DNA from: Thermodesulfobacteriota bacterium
GTDB lineage: Bacteria > Desulfobacterota > Deferrisomatia > Deferrisomatales > JACRMM01
NCBI GenBank assembly: GCA_040756475.1
Contig: JBFLZB010000002.1
Coordinates: forward strand, 1 to 33,343
Length of the DNA stretch: 33,343 nucleotides
Reading direction: 5' to 3'
Below the pieces are notes generated by a model. The model saw nothing but the letters and a program-made list of their open reading frames with translations, was not told the origin of the DNA and did not search any database. The translations under genes were made by a program, and so were the position numbers. Below, one piece after another: positions 8,307 to 15,126 of the stretch. The first letter of the stretch is position 1; every line of letters starts with the position of its first letter.

Positions 8307-9437
8307 ATGAACCAGCGGCTTCTCGTTCGTTTGGCCACCGTAGCCGGGGCGGCGCTCTTGGCCTTCTCCGGGGCAGCCTCGGCCCAGGAACCCATCAAGC
8401 TCGGCGTGGCCGGCCCCCACAGCGGCGACCTCGCCTCCTACGGCATCCCGGCCACCCGGGCCGCGAAGTTGGTGGTGGACGAGGTGAATGCCCGGGGCGG
8501 CGTGTTGGGACGCCAGGTGCAACTCCTCGTGGAGGATGAGGAGTGCAAGCCCGAGAAGGCGGCGAACATCGCGGCCAAGTTTGTCTCGAGCGGAGTCCAC
8601 GTGGTCCTGGGGCACATCTGTTCCGGCGCCACCAAGGCCGCCATGGGCACCTACCGCGACGCGAAGGTCATCGCCATGTCTCCCTCGGCCACCAACCCGG
8701 ATCTGACACAGAGCGGCGACTACCCCAACTTCTACCGCACGATCGCCTCGGATGACCTGCAGGCGAAGCTCGGGGTGGACTTCACCCTCGACACCCTCAA
8801 GAAGAAGAAGATCGCCGTCCTCCACGACAAGGGCGACTACGGCAAGGGCTTTGCCGAGTTCGCCAAGAAGTTCGTCGACGAGTCGGGGGGCAAGGGCGAG
8901 GTGGTGCTCTTCGAGGGCATCACCCCCGGTGCCGTGGACTACTCGGCCGTCATCCAGAAGGTCAACCAGCGGGGCGCCGAGGCTCTCATCTACGGCGGGT
9001 ACCACCCCGAGGCCTCGAAGCTCGTCACGGGCATGAAGAAGCGCAAGATGGACATCCCCTTCGTCTCCGACGACGGCGTCAAGGACGACACCTTCATCAA
9101 GGTGGCCAAGGAGTTCGCCGAGGGCGTGTACGCCTCGGGCCCCAAGGACACCTCGAAGTTCCCCCTGTTCAACAAGGCGGTGGAAGACCACAAGAAGGCG
9201 TACGGGGAGGAGCCCGGCGCCTTTTTCAAGGAGGCCTACTCGGCGACCCTCGCCCTCCTGAACGCCATCGAGAAGGCGGGCTCCACCGAGTACGCCGCCG
9301 TGGAGAAAGCCCTGCGCACCGAGTGGGTGGAGACCCCGGTGGGGCGCATCAGCTTCGACGAGCGGGGCGACGCCAAGGGGGTGGGCTTCTCCATGTACCA
9401 GGTGCAGAACGGGACCTACGTCCAGGTCCAGGAGTAG
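8307..9437 (+). CDS. livK: Branched-chain amino acid substrate-binding protein LivK/LivJ
   Basis: A 376-residue periplasmic binding protein. The ATG at 8307 follows AAGGAGGG and starts a clean signal peptide cut at ASA|QEP (about 26). IKLGVAGPHSGDLASYG is the classic start of the mature Leu/Ile/Val-binding fold. C80 and C105 match the conserved disulfide of LivJ/LivK. It delivers ligand to LivHM; leucine, isoleucine, valine or a related amino acid is likely, but ligand choice cannot be read from sequence alone. The following hairpin (9456-9498) should make it more abundant than the permeases. Confidence 0.95.
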   Translation: MNQRLLVRLATVAGAALLAFSGAASAQEPIKLGVAGPHSGDLASYGIPATRAAKLVVDEVNARGGVLGRQVQLLVEDEECKPEKAANIAAKFVSSGVHVVLGHICSGATKAAMGTYRDAKVIAMSPSATNPDLTQSGDYPNFYRTIASDDLQAKLGVDFTLDTLKKKKIAVLHDKGDYGKGFAEFAKKFVDESGGKGEVVLFEGITPGAVDYSAVIQKVNQRGAEALIYGGYHPEASKLVTGMKKRKMDIPFVSDDGVKDDTFIKVAKEFAEGVYASGPKDTSKFPLFNKAVEDHKKAYGEEPGAFFKEAYSATLALLNAIEKAGSTEYAAVEKALRTEWVETPVGRISFDERGDAKGVGFSMYQVQNGTYVQVQE

Positions 9438-9455
9438 GGCACGCAGGTAGCTCCC

Positions 9456-9498
9456 ACGGCGCAGGGGAGGAGCGGGAGCTTCTTCCCTGCGCCGTTTT
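9456..9498 (+). terminator. Hairpin after livK, probable partial terminator
   Basis: An 11-bp perfect stem, ACGGCGCAGGG (9456-9466) with CCCTGCGCCGT (9485-9495), followed by a short T run (9495-9498). It lies between livK and livH, where a leaky terminator or stabilising hairpin commonly raises binding-protein mRNA over permease mRNA. Confidence 0.75.
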
Positions 9499-9582
9499 CA
9501 TGCGAGAGCGCGAGGGTGCCCACGGCCGAGGCCCCCCCTCGAGGCCCGCCTCACCCGACGGCCCCCGGGGTGTGTGACCTCC

Positions 9583-10485
9583 ATGGATTACTTCGTCTAC
9601 CTCTTCATGAGCGGGCTCACCCGGGGCAGCATCTACGCCCTCATCGCCCTGGGCTACACGATGGTGTACGGCATCATCCAGCTCATCAACTTCGCCCACG
9701 GCGAGATCTACATGATCGGGGCGTTCACGGCGCTGGTGGTGGCGAGCGTGCTCACCCTGTACGGCATCCAGGGCCCGGCGGTGCTCGTGCTGGCGGGAGT
9801 GGTGGCGGTCATCTACTCCATGGCCTACGGCTTCACGGTGGAGAAGATCGCCTACAAGCCCCTGCGCCAGGCCCCCCGGCTCTCCCCGCTGATCAGCGCC
9901 ATCGGGATGTCGATCTTCCTCCAGAACTACGTTCTCCTGGCCCAGACCTCGAACTTCCTGCCCTTTCCCGCCCTGGTGCCCGAGTTTGCGTTCCTCGAGC
10001 CGGTGAGCCACCTCATGAGCTCGGCCGAGATCCTCATCGTGGCCACGTCGGCAGCGTGCATGGTGGTCCTCACGCTCCTCATCAAGTACACCCGCATGGG
10101 CAAGGCCATGCGGGCCACGGCCCAGGACAAGTCCATGGCGCTGCTGCTCGGCGTCAACGTCAACCGCGTCATCTCGACGACGTTTGTCATCGGGTCGTCG
10201 CTTGCGGCCATCGGGGGGGTACTGATCGCCTCCCACATTGGCCAGATCAACTTTTTCATCGGCTTCATTGCGGGGATCAAGGCGTTTACCGCCGCCGTGC
10301 TCGGGGGGATCGGCAGCATCCCGGGGGCCGCCCTGGGGGGGCTGGTGCTCGGCCTCACGGAGAGCTTCGCCACCGGGTACGTCTCGAGCGACTACGAGGA
10401 CGTGTTCGCGTTCGCCCTCCTGGTGCTGATCCTCATCTTCCGGCCCGCCGGCATCCTGGGGCGGGCCACGACCCAGAAGGTATAG
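9583..10485 (+). CDS. livH: Branched-chain amino acid ABC permease LivH
   Basis: A 300-residue multi-pass membrane protein of the LivH family, about eight membrane helices. Characteristic motifs: GSIYALIALGYTMVYGIIQLINFAHG near the N-terminus, RMGKAMRATAQDKSMALLLGVN for the ATPase-coupling loop, and AAVLGGIGSIPGAALGGLVLGLTE. The start is either ATG 9583 (used here, MDYFVYLF) or GTG 9574; the ribosome site is poor for both. It partners LivM. Confidence 0.94.
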   Translation: MDYFVYLFMSGLTRGSIYALIALGYTMVYGIIQLINFAHGEIYMIGAFTALVVASVLTLYGIQGPAVLVLAGVVAVIYSMAYGFTVEKIAYKPLRQAPRLSPLISAIGMSIFLQNYVLLAQTSNFLPFPALVPEFAFLEPVSHLMSSAEILIVATSAACMVVLTLLIKYTRMGKAMRATAQDKSMALLLGVNVNRVISTTFVIGSSLAAIGGVLIASHIGQINFFIGFIAGIKAFTAAVLGGIGSIPGAALGGLVLGLTESFATGYVSSDYEDVFAFALLVLILIFRPAGILGRATTQKV

Positions 10486-10533
10486 CCCGGGGTCCGCCTC
10501 GCCGGCTCCCCCGTGACTCGAGCGAAAGCCGCC

Positions 10534-11760
10534 ATGAACGGTCTCAAGCAATCCCTGCTCGTCTCCCTCTGGATGGTGTTCCTCACCTTTCCCCTCTTGG
10601 TGATCCGGGTGAATACCATCGAAGAGGTCGTGGAGTGGCGGTGGCACAACATGCTCTGGATCGCGGTGAGCACGTTCGTGCTCTCCTTTGTTTGGCGCCG
10701 CCTCCTCGAGCGCAAGGAGCGCGGCGGAAAGGCGCGGCAGGGCCGCGATGCGGGCGGGCGTGTGCCCCTCTCCCAGCGCCTCCTCGAAGAGCGCCGCATC
10801 TTCGTCCCCGCCCTGGTCCTCCTGGGGGTCGTTGCCCTCCTGGTGCCGCACCTCTTCTCCACCTTCCAGGTCCGCATCCTCATCACGGCCCTGATCTACG
10901 TGGTGCTGGGGCTCGGGCTCAATATCGTGGTGGGGCTCGCCGGGCTACTCGACCTGGGGTACGTGGCCTTCTACGCCGTGGGGGCTTACTCCTACGCCCT
11001 CTTGCACGCCAACTTCCAGATCGGGTTCTGGACTGCCCTGCCCCTGGGCATGCTCCTGGCGGCGCTCTTCGGCGTCCTCCTCGGCATCCCGGTGCTGCGC
11101 CTGCGGGGAGACTACCTGGCCATCGTGACCCTGGGCTTTGGGGAGATCATCCGACTCGTCCTCGAGAACTGGGGGACGTTTTCCCGCGGCCCGAGCGGCA
11201 TCGCCAACATCCCCAAACCCGGGTTCTTCGGCATCCCCCTGACCCTGCAGCAGTCTACTGTCTACATCTACTACCTGATGATCGCCCTGGTGCTCTTCAC
11301 GATCTTCGTCGTCAACCGCCTCCAGAACTCGCGCCTGGGGCGCTCGTGGCTCGCGCTCCGGGAAGACGAGATCGCCTGCGAGGCCATGGGCATTCCACGC
11401 ATGCGCACCAAGCTCGCGGCGTTTGCACTGGGGGCCACGTGGGCCGGCCTGGGCGGGGTGATCTTCGCGGCCAATACCGGCTTCATCAACCCGGCGAGCT
11501 TCACCCTGTGGGAGTCGATCATCATCTTGTCCATCGTGGTCTTCGGGGGGATGGGGTCGATCACGGGGGTGGTCCTCGCGGCCTTCATCCTCACCCTGCT
11601 CCCCTACTACCTTGCCGAGTTCATGCAGTATCGGATGCTGCTCTTCGGGGCGACCATGGTTCTCATGATGGTCTTCCGGCCCCAGGGGCTCATCAGCAAG
11701 GTGCGGCGGCGCTACGAGTATCACAGCGCCGGTGCTCCCGCCGCGCGGAGCGAGAACTGA
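10534..11760 (+). CDS. livM: Branched-chain amino acid ABC permease LivM
   Basis: A 408-residue permease. The conserved LivM core starts near residue 95 (ALIYVVLGLGLNIVVGLAGLLDLGYVAFYAVGAYSYAL) and includes GDYLAIVTLGFGEIIRL and the coupling loop RLGRSWLALREDEIACEAMGI. The N-terminal extension with two extra hydrophobic segments (about 8-30 and 42-57) occurs in full-length LivM proteins. Start ATG 10534 is used; GTG 10513 is possible. The stop lies 1 base before livG. Confidence 0.94.
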   Translation: MNGLKQSLLVSLWMVFLTFPLLVIRVNTIEEVVEWRWHNMLWIAVSTFVLSFVWRRLLERKERGGKARQGRDAGGRVPLSQRLLEERRIFVPALVLLGVVALLVPHLFSTFQVRILITALIYVVLGLGLNIVVGLAGLLDLGYVAFYAVGAYSYALLHANFQIGFWTALPLGMLLAALFGVLLGIPVLRLRGDYLAIVTLGFGEIIRLVLENWGTFSRGPSGIANIPKPGFFGIPLTLQQSTVYIYYLMIALVLFTIFVVNRLQNSRLGRSWLALREDEIACEAMGIPRMRTKLAAFALGATWAGLGGVIFAANTGFINPASFTLWESIIILSIVVFGGMGSITGVVLAAFILTLLPYYLAEFMQYRMLLFGATMVLMMVFRPQGLISKVRRRYEYHSAGAPAARSEN

Positions 11761-11761
11761 C

Positions 11762-12550
11762 ATGGACCGGCTTCTCGACGTGCGCAAACTCGGGATGAAC
11801 TTCGGGGGGCTGCGGGCACTCGACGCGGTGGACCTGGACGTGGGCCCGGGGGAGATCGTGGCCCTCATCGGCCCCAACGGGGCGGGGAAGACCACGTTTT
11901 TCAACTGCATCACCGGGATCTACACCCCCACCGGCGGCGACGTCTTTCTCCAGCTTCCGGGCCGGAGCCGGGCGCGGCTCAACGGACTCAAGCCCCACCG
12001 CGTCACTGCCCAGGGCATGGCCCGCACCTTCCAGAACATCCGCCTGTTCCCCAACATGACCGCCCTGGAAAACGTGATGGTGGGCCGCCACTGCCGTACC
12101 GGCTCGGGCATCCTGGGGGCGATCTTCCGAGGGCCGGCCACCCGGGCGGAGGAGCGCGCCGTGGTGTCCCGGAGCTACGAGCTCCTGGAGCGGATGGGTC
12201 TGGAGGCCTACGTAAACGAGCAGGCCAAAAACCTCCCCTATGGGGCCCAGCGCCGCCTGGAGATCGCCCGGGCGCTCGCCACCGACCCCTGCCTCCTGCT
12301 CCTCGACGAGCCCGCGGCGGGGATGAATCCCCAGGAGACGGCGGAGCTCGACGAGCTCATCACCCGCATCCGGGACGAGGCGGGGATCGCCATCCTCCTC
12401 ATCGAACACGACATGAAGCTCGTCATGAGCCTCTCGGACCGGATCTTCGTGATGGAGTACGGGCGCAAGATCGCCGAGGGCACCCCCGAGGAGATCCGGT
12501 ACAATCCGGCGGTGATCAAGGCGTATCTGGGGGAGGAGGCCGTGGGCTGA
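11762..12550 (+). CDS. livG: Branched-chain amino acid ABC transporter ATPase LivG
   Basis: A 262-residue ABC ATPase of the LivG family: Walker A GPNGAGKTT, the LivG-specific signature LPYGAQRRLEIARALA, Walker B LLLLDEPAAGMNPQET, and H-loop IEHDMKLVM. GMARTFQNIRLFPNMTALENVMVGRH is typical of LivG. One base separates it from livM, so they are co-translated. It is the last gene of the transporter operon. Confidence 0.95.
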   Translation: MDRLLDVRKLGMNFGGLRALDAVDLDVGPGEIVALIGPNGAGKTTFFNCITGIYTPTGGDVFLQLPGRSRARLNGLKPHRVTAQGMARTFQNIRLFPNMTALENVMVGRHCRTGSGILGAIFRGPATRAEERAVVSRSYELLERMGLEAYVNEQAKNLPYGAQRRLEIARALATDPCLLLLDEPAAGMNPQETAELDELITRIRDEAGIAILLIEHDMKLVMSLSDRIFVMEYGRKIAEGTPEEIRYNPAVIKAYLGEEAVG

Positions 12551-12564
12551 GGGGGAAGCCCGCG

Positions 12565-12600
12565 GCGCGCTGCCCGTTGCCCGTCGCCCGTTGGGGGTTG
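12565..12600. repeat. Intergenic heptamer repeat (GTTGCCC)
   Basis: Consecutive 7-base units (GCTGCCC, GTTGCCC, GTCGCCC, GTTGGGG) lie after livG. The same family recurs at 30888-30968 and 32356-32434. Confidence 0.75.
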
Positions 12601-12642
12601 AAGAGTCGCCGGCGGGCGCCGTGCCGGAGGAGAGGAGAACTC

Positions 12643-14715
12643 ATGGGCAAAGGGTTTCTGGTGGCGGCGCTGGCCGCGGCGATATTCCTGGGGCAACCGG
12701 CGGGGGCGCAGCTCGATGCCACGGTGCCGAGCGATACCTATCGGACGATCCAGGAGGGAATCGACGCCGCCGCCGGGGAGATCGACGGGGGCACCATCAC
12801 CGTGCGTACGGGCACCTACGGCGATGCGCTCACCCTGCGGGCCGGCGTCACCGTGCGGGGGGAAGAGACCGCCAGCACGATCCTCACGGGGGCTATCACT
12901 TCCCAGGGCGGAGGGACTCTCCAGCGCTTCACGGTGCGGGGGAACGGCGCGAGCTTTTCCAACGCACCCAATCTGGACCTCAGCAACAACGTCTTCCACT
13001 CCGTCTCCGGCGCCGCCCTCCAGGTGCGAAACTCCGCCAACGTGGCGATCGCGAACAACACCTTCTACGGCAACGGCACCGGGCTCACCCTCACCGGGAG
13101 CACCGGCTCGGTGCGGGCGAACCTCTTCGCCAACAACGCGGTGGCCGTGAGTTGGGACAACGCGGGGGCTTCCTTCCAGCAGAACTTCTTCGACCTACGT
13201 GCCCAGGACGTGACGGAGGAGACCACCGCCGACCGCGATCCGCTCCTGGTCGCCCCGGAGGCGGGGGACTTCCACCTGCGGGCGGGCTCCCCCTGCATCG
13301 CCGCCGCGTCCAACCCCGACGGCAGCGACGCCGATCAGGGGGCCTACGGGGGAACCGGAGCGGACACGCGCCCCTTTCCCGTGTCCGGACTCGATGCGGA
13401 GGTGGATGCAACGGGAACCGCCGCGACCCTCACCTGGCAGCCCAACCTCGCGTACGACGTCACGGGCTACCGCGTTCACTACGGTCCCGACGAGAACTTC
13501 GGAGGCACCGGCGCCGACCAGGGGGCCTCGCCCATCACCGTAGGGCTGGTGGCCGGGCTCGCCCTGACCGGACTCGACGTGGCCGCCGAGGCGCCCGGGG
13601 CCGTGGGGGGCCTGGAGGCCTTTCCCCGGAATCGGGCCGTGCTGCTGCGCTGGGACCCCGCGCCGGGGGCCACGGGATATCGGGTGCTCTGGGGCACGGC
13701 GACGGGCGCCCTGGACGAAGCTTCGGACGTGGGAAACGTGACCTCCCACACGGTTACGGGGCTCGCCAACGGCACGGAATACCGCTTTGCCGTGCGATCC
13801 CTCGGGGGCACCACCCACAACTTCGCCGTGGCGGCGCTGGCTACCGCCCGGGAGAGCGTGCGCTCCGCCGGCGTGGCTGTGCCGGTGACCGAGCTGGAGG
13901 GCGACCTCTCGGCCGAGGTCCTGCAAATCCCGGAGGAGGCGGTGGGCTTTCCCGAACTGGACGATCGCGGCGGCTGCTTTCTCCGCAGCGCCGCCGGACC
14001 GCCGCGGGGAGGCGCCGTCTTCGCGGGCGCCTGTCTTCTTGCCGTGTTCGGCCTCCTGTCAACCTGGCGGGCCAGGGCGGTGCTGTCGGTTCTCGTGCTT
14101 GTCGGGGTGGCCCTCGGGGGCGGCGAGGCGCGGGCCGACGGGCTCCAGTGGACGGCCAGCGCCAAAGGGGGCGTCTGGTTTCCGGCGGAGAGCGGGTGGG
14201 ACGACCACTACGACAGCGCGATCGCGGCCGACTGGCGGCTGGCCTTCGGACTTCGCCTCCTTTCCCGTTTCGAGGTGGGGCTGGAAGGTGGCTACCGGAA
14301 GACCGAGGGAGAGGTGGACACCAACCGCCGGGGCGACCCCCTGGGGCGTACCCTCGAGCAGACCCTCACCGTCTTCCCCGTGCAGGCCTATGTGGTCTAC
14401 GACCTCCGGGGCGCCCCCGATGCCCTGGTGGTGCCCTACGTGGGGGCCGGGTACAGCCGCTACTACTACCGCCACGAGGTGGAAGAGGCCTCGACCGTGC
14501 GCGGCCGGCAGCACGGCTACCACGTCCGCGGCGGCGTCAAGGTGCTCCTGAATCCCTTCGACCCCGCGGCCGCCCGCCGGTCTGCAGGGGGCATGGGTCC
14601 TGCACGCACTTACGCGTGCCTCGAAGGGCAGTATGCCCGGGTGGACGACTTCGGCTCGGCCGACGCCGACCTGGGGGGCTGGAGCCTCCTCGCCGGAGCG
14701 GCTCTGTACTGGTAG
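12643..14715 (+). CDS. Beta-helix/FN3 secreted protein fused to an outer-membrane barrel
   Basis: A 690-residue protein; the ATG follows GGAGGAGAGG. Signal peptide 1-22 (PAGA|QL). Residues about 30-215 are a right-handed parallel beta-helix (NNTFYGNGTGLTL, ANLFANNAV). Residues about 245-405 are two fibronectin-type-III-like domains, the second containing ATGYRVLWGTATG and LANGTEYRFAVRS. Residues 443-478 look like a C-terminal sorting tail: GGCF, a hydrophobic helix (456-473), then a basic end WRARA. At once a second signal-peptide-like segment begins (V480 to ARA|DG, about 498), followed by a roughly 190-residue beta-barrel that ends in LAGAALYW. An in-frame GTG at 14080 could start the barrel separately, but no stop separates the parts. 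Beta-helix plus FN3 suggests a surface adhesin or glycan-binding protein (inference). Confidence 0.82.
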   Translation: MGKGFLVAALAAAIFLGQPAGAQLDATVPSDTYRTIQEGIDAAAGEIDGGTITVRTGTYGDALTLRAGVTVRGEETASTILTGAITSQGGGTLQRFTVRGNGASFSNAPNLDLSNNVFHSVSGAALQVRNSANVAIANNTFYGNGTGLTLTGSTGSVRANLFANNAVAVSWDNAGASFQQNFFDLRAQDVTEETTADRDPLLVAPEAGDFHLRAGSPCIAAASNPDGSDADQGAYGGTGADTRPFPVSGLDAEVDATGTAATLTWQPNLAYDVTGYRVHYGPDENFGGTGADQGASPITVGLVAGLALTGLDVAAEAPGAVGGLEAFPRNRAVLLRWDPAPGATGYRVLWGTATGALDEASDVGNVTSHTVTGLANGTEYRFAVRSLGGTTHNFAVAALATARESVRSAGVAVPVTELEGDLSAEVLQIPEEAVGFPELDDRGGCFLRSAAGPPRGGAVFAGACLLAVFGLLSTWRARAVLSVLVLVGVALGGGEARADGLQWTASAKGGVWFPAESGWDDHYDSAIAADWRLAFGLRLLSRFEVGLEGGYRKTEGEVDTNRRGDPLGRTLEQTLTVFPVQAYVVYDLRGAPDALVVPYVGAGYSRYYYRHEVEEASTVRGRQHGYHVRGGVKVLLNPFDPAAARRSAGGMGPARTYACLEGQYARVDDFGSADADLGGWSLLAGAALYW

Positions 14716-14722
14716 GGGTCGG

Positions 14723-14854
14723 TACCACAGCACCTTTTCCCTGATTCCCGCAGAAGGACCGCGGCCCGGGACCCGCTGCACGGCGACCATCACCGCCCGG
14801 GACTTGGTCGGCGTCCCGACCACCCATGGCTGGAGCTTTACCACCGGCCCCTGA
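14723..14854 (+). pseudogene. Remnant of an SbsA/Big_5 Ig-like domain gene
   Basis: One frame reads FSLIPAEGPRPGTRCTATITARD, then HGWSFTTGP and a stop at 14852-14854. This is the end of a bacterial Ig-like (SbsA, Big_5) domain, whose usual pattern is PAEPLAPGTTYTVTVTG...YTWSFTTGP. No start codon, ribosome site or upstream domain is present; only about 43 codons remain directly after the fusion gene. Confidence 0.6.
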
Positions 14855-14921
14855 GGTATCCCTGTGGACCTGAGCTCTCGGCTTCCAGGGGAGGCGCGGG
14901 GAGCATGGTCACCCCATCCCC

Positions 14922-14987
14922 ATCGGTATCGGTATCGATATCGCTATCGACCCCGACCCCGACCCCGATAGCGATAGCGATACCGAT
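14922..14987. repeat. Hexamer-repeat hairpin
   Basis: The left arm (14922-14949) is ATCGGT/ATCGAT/ATCGCT units; the right arm (14966-14987) is the inverse (CGATAG/CGATAC units); the loop is three GACCCC units. The arms pair with few mismatches over about 22 bp. It lies between convergent genes. The rest of the 411-base gap (14716-15126) holds the Ig-domain remnant and the cytochrome terminator. Confidence 0.8.
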
Positions 14988-15059
14988 TTGGTGATGGGAG
15001 GCTGGGGCCCAAGAGGCCGGCGGCCCCCTTTGGGTTCCCTGCAGCGTGGCGCGTTGCAC

Positions 15060-15097
15060 AAAAAAAGGGACGCCGGGGCTTGCCCCGGCGTCCCTTT
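15060..15097 (-). terminator. Strong intrinsic terminator of the cytochrome gene
   Basis: A perfect 16-bp stem (15064-15079 with 15082-15097) with a two-base tip. On the minus strand it runs into seven T (complement of A 15060-15066). It starts 29 bases after the cytochrome stop codon. Confidence 0.92.
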
Positions 15098-15126
15098 CAT
15101 ACTCGTGCTGCGTGCGACGGGAGCGG

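Noticed and set aside
14080-14715. Independent barrel gene starting at GTG 14080
   Set aside because: There is no convincing ribosome site and the frame is continuous with the upstream gene; kept as an alternative within the fusion entry.
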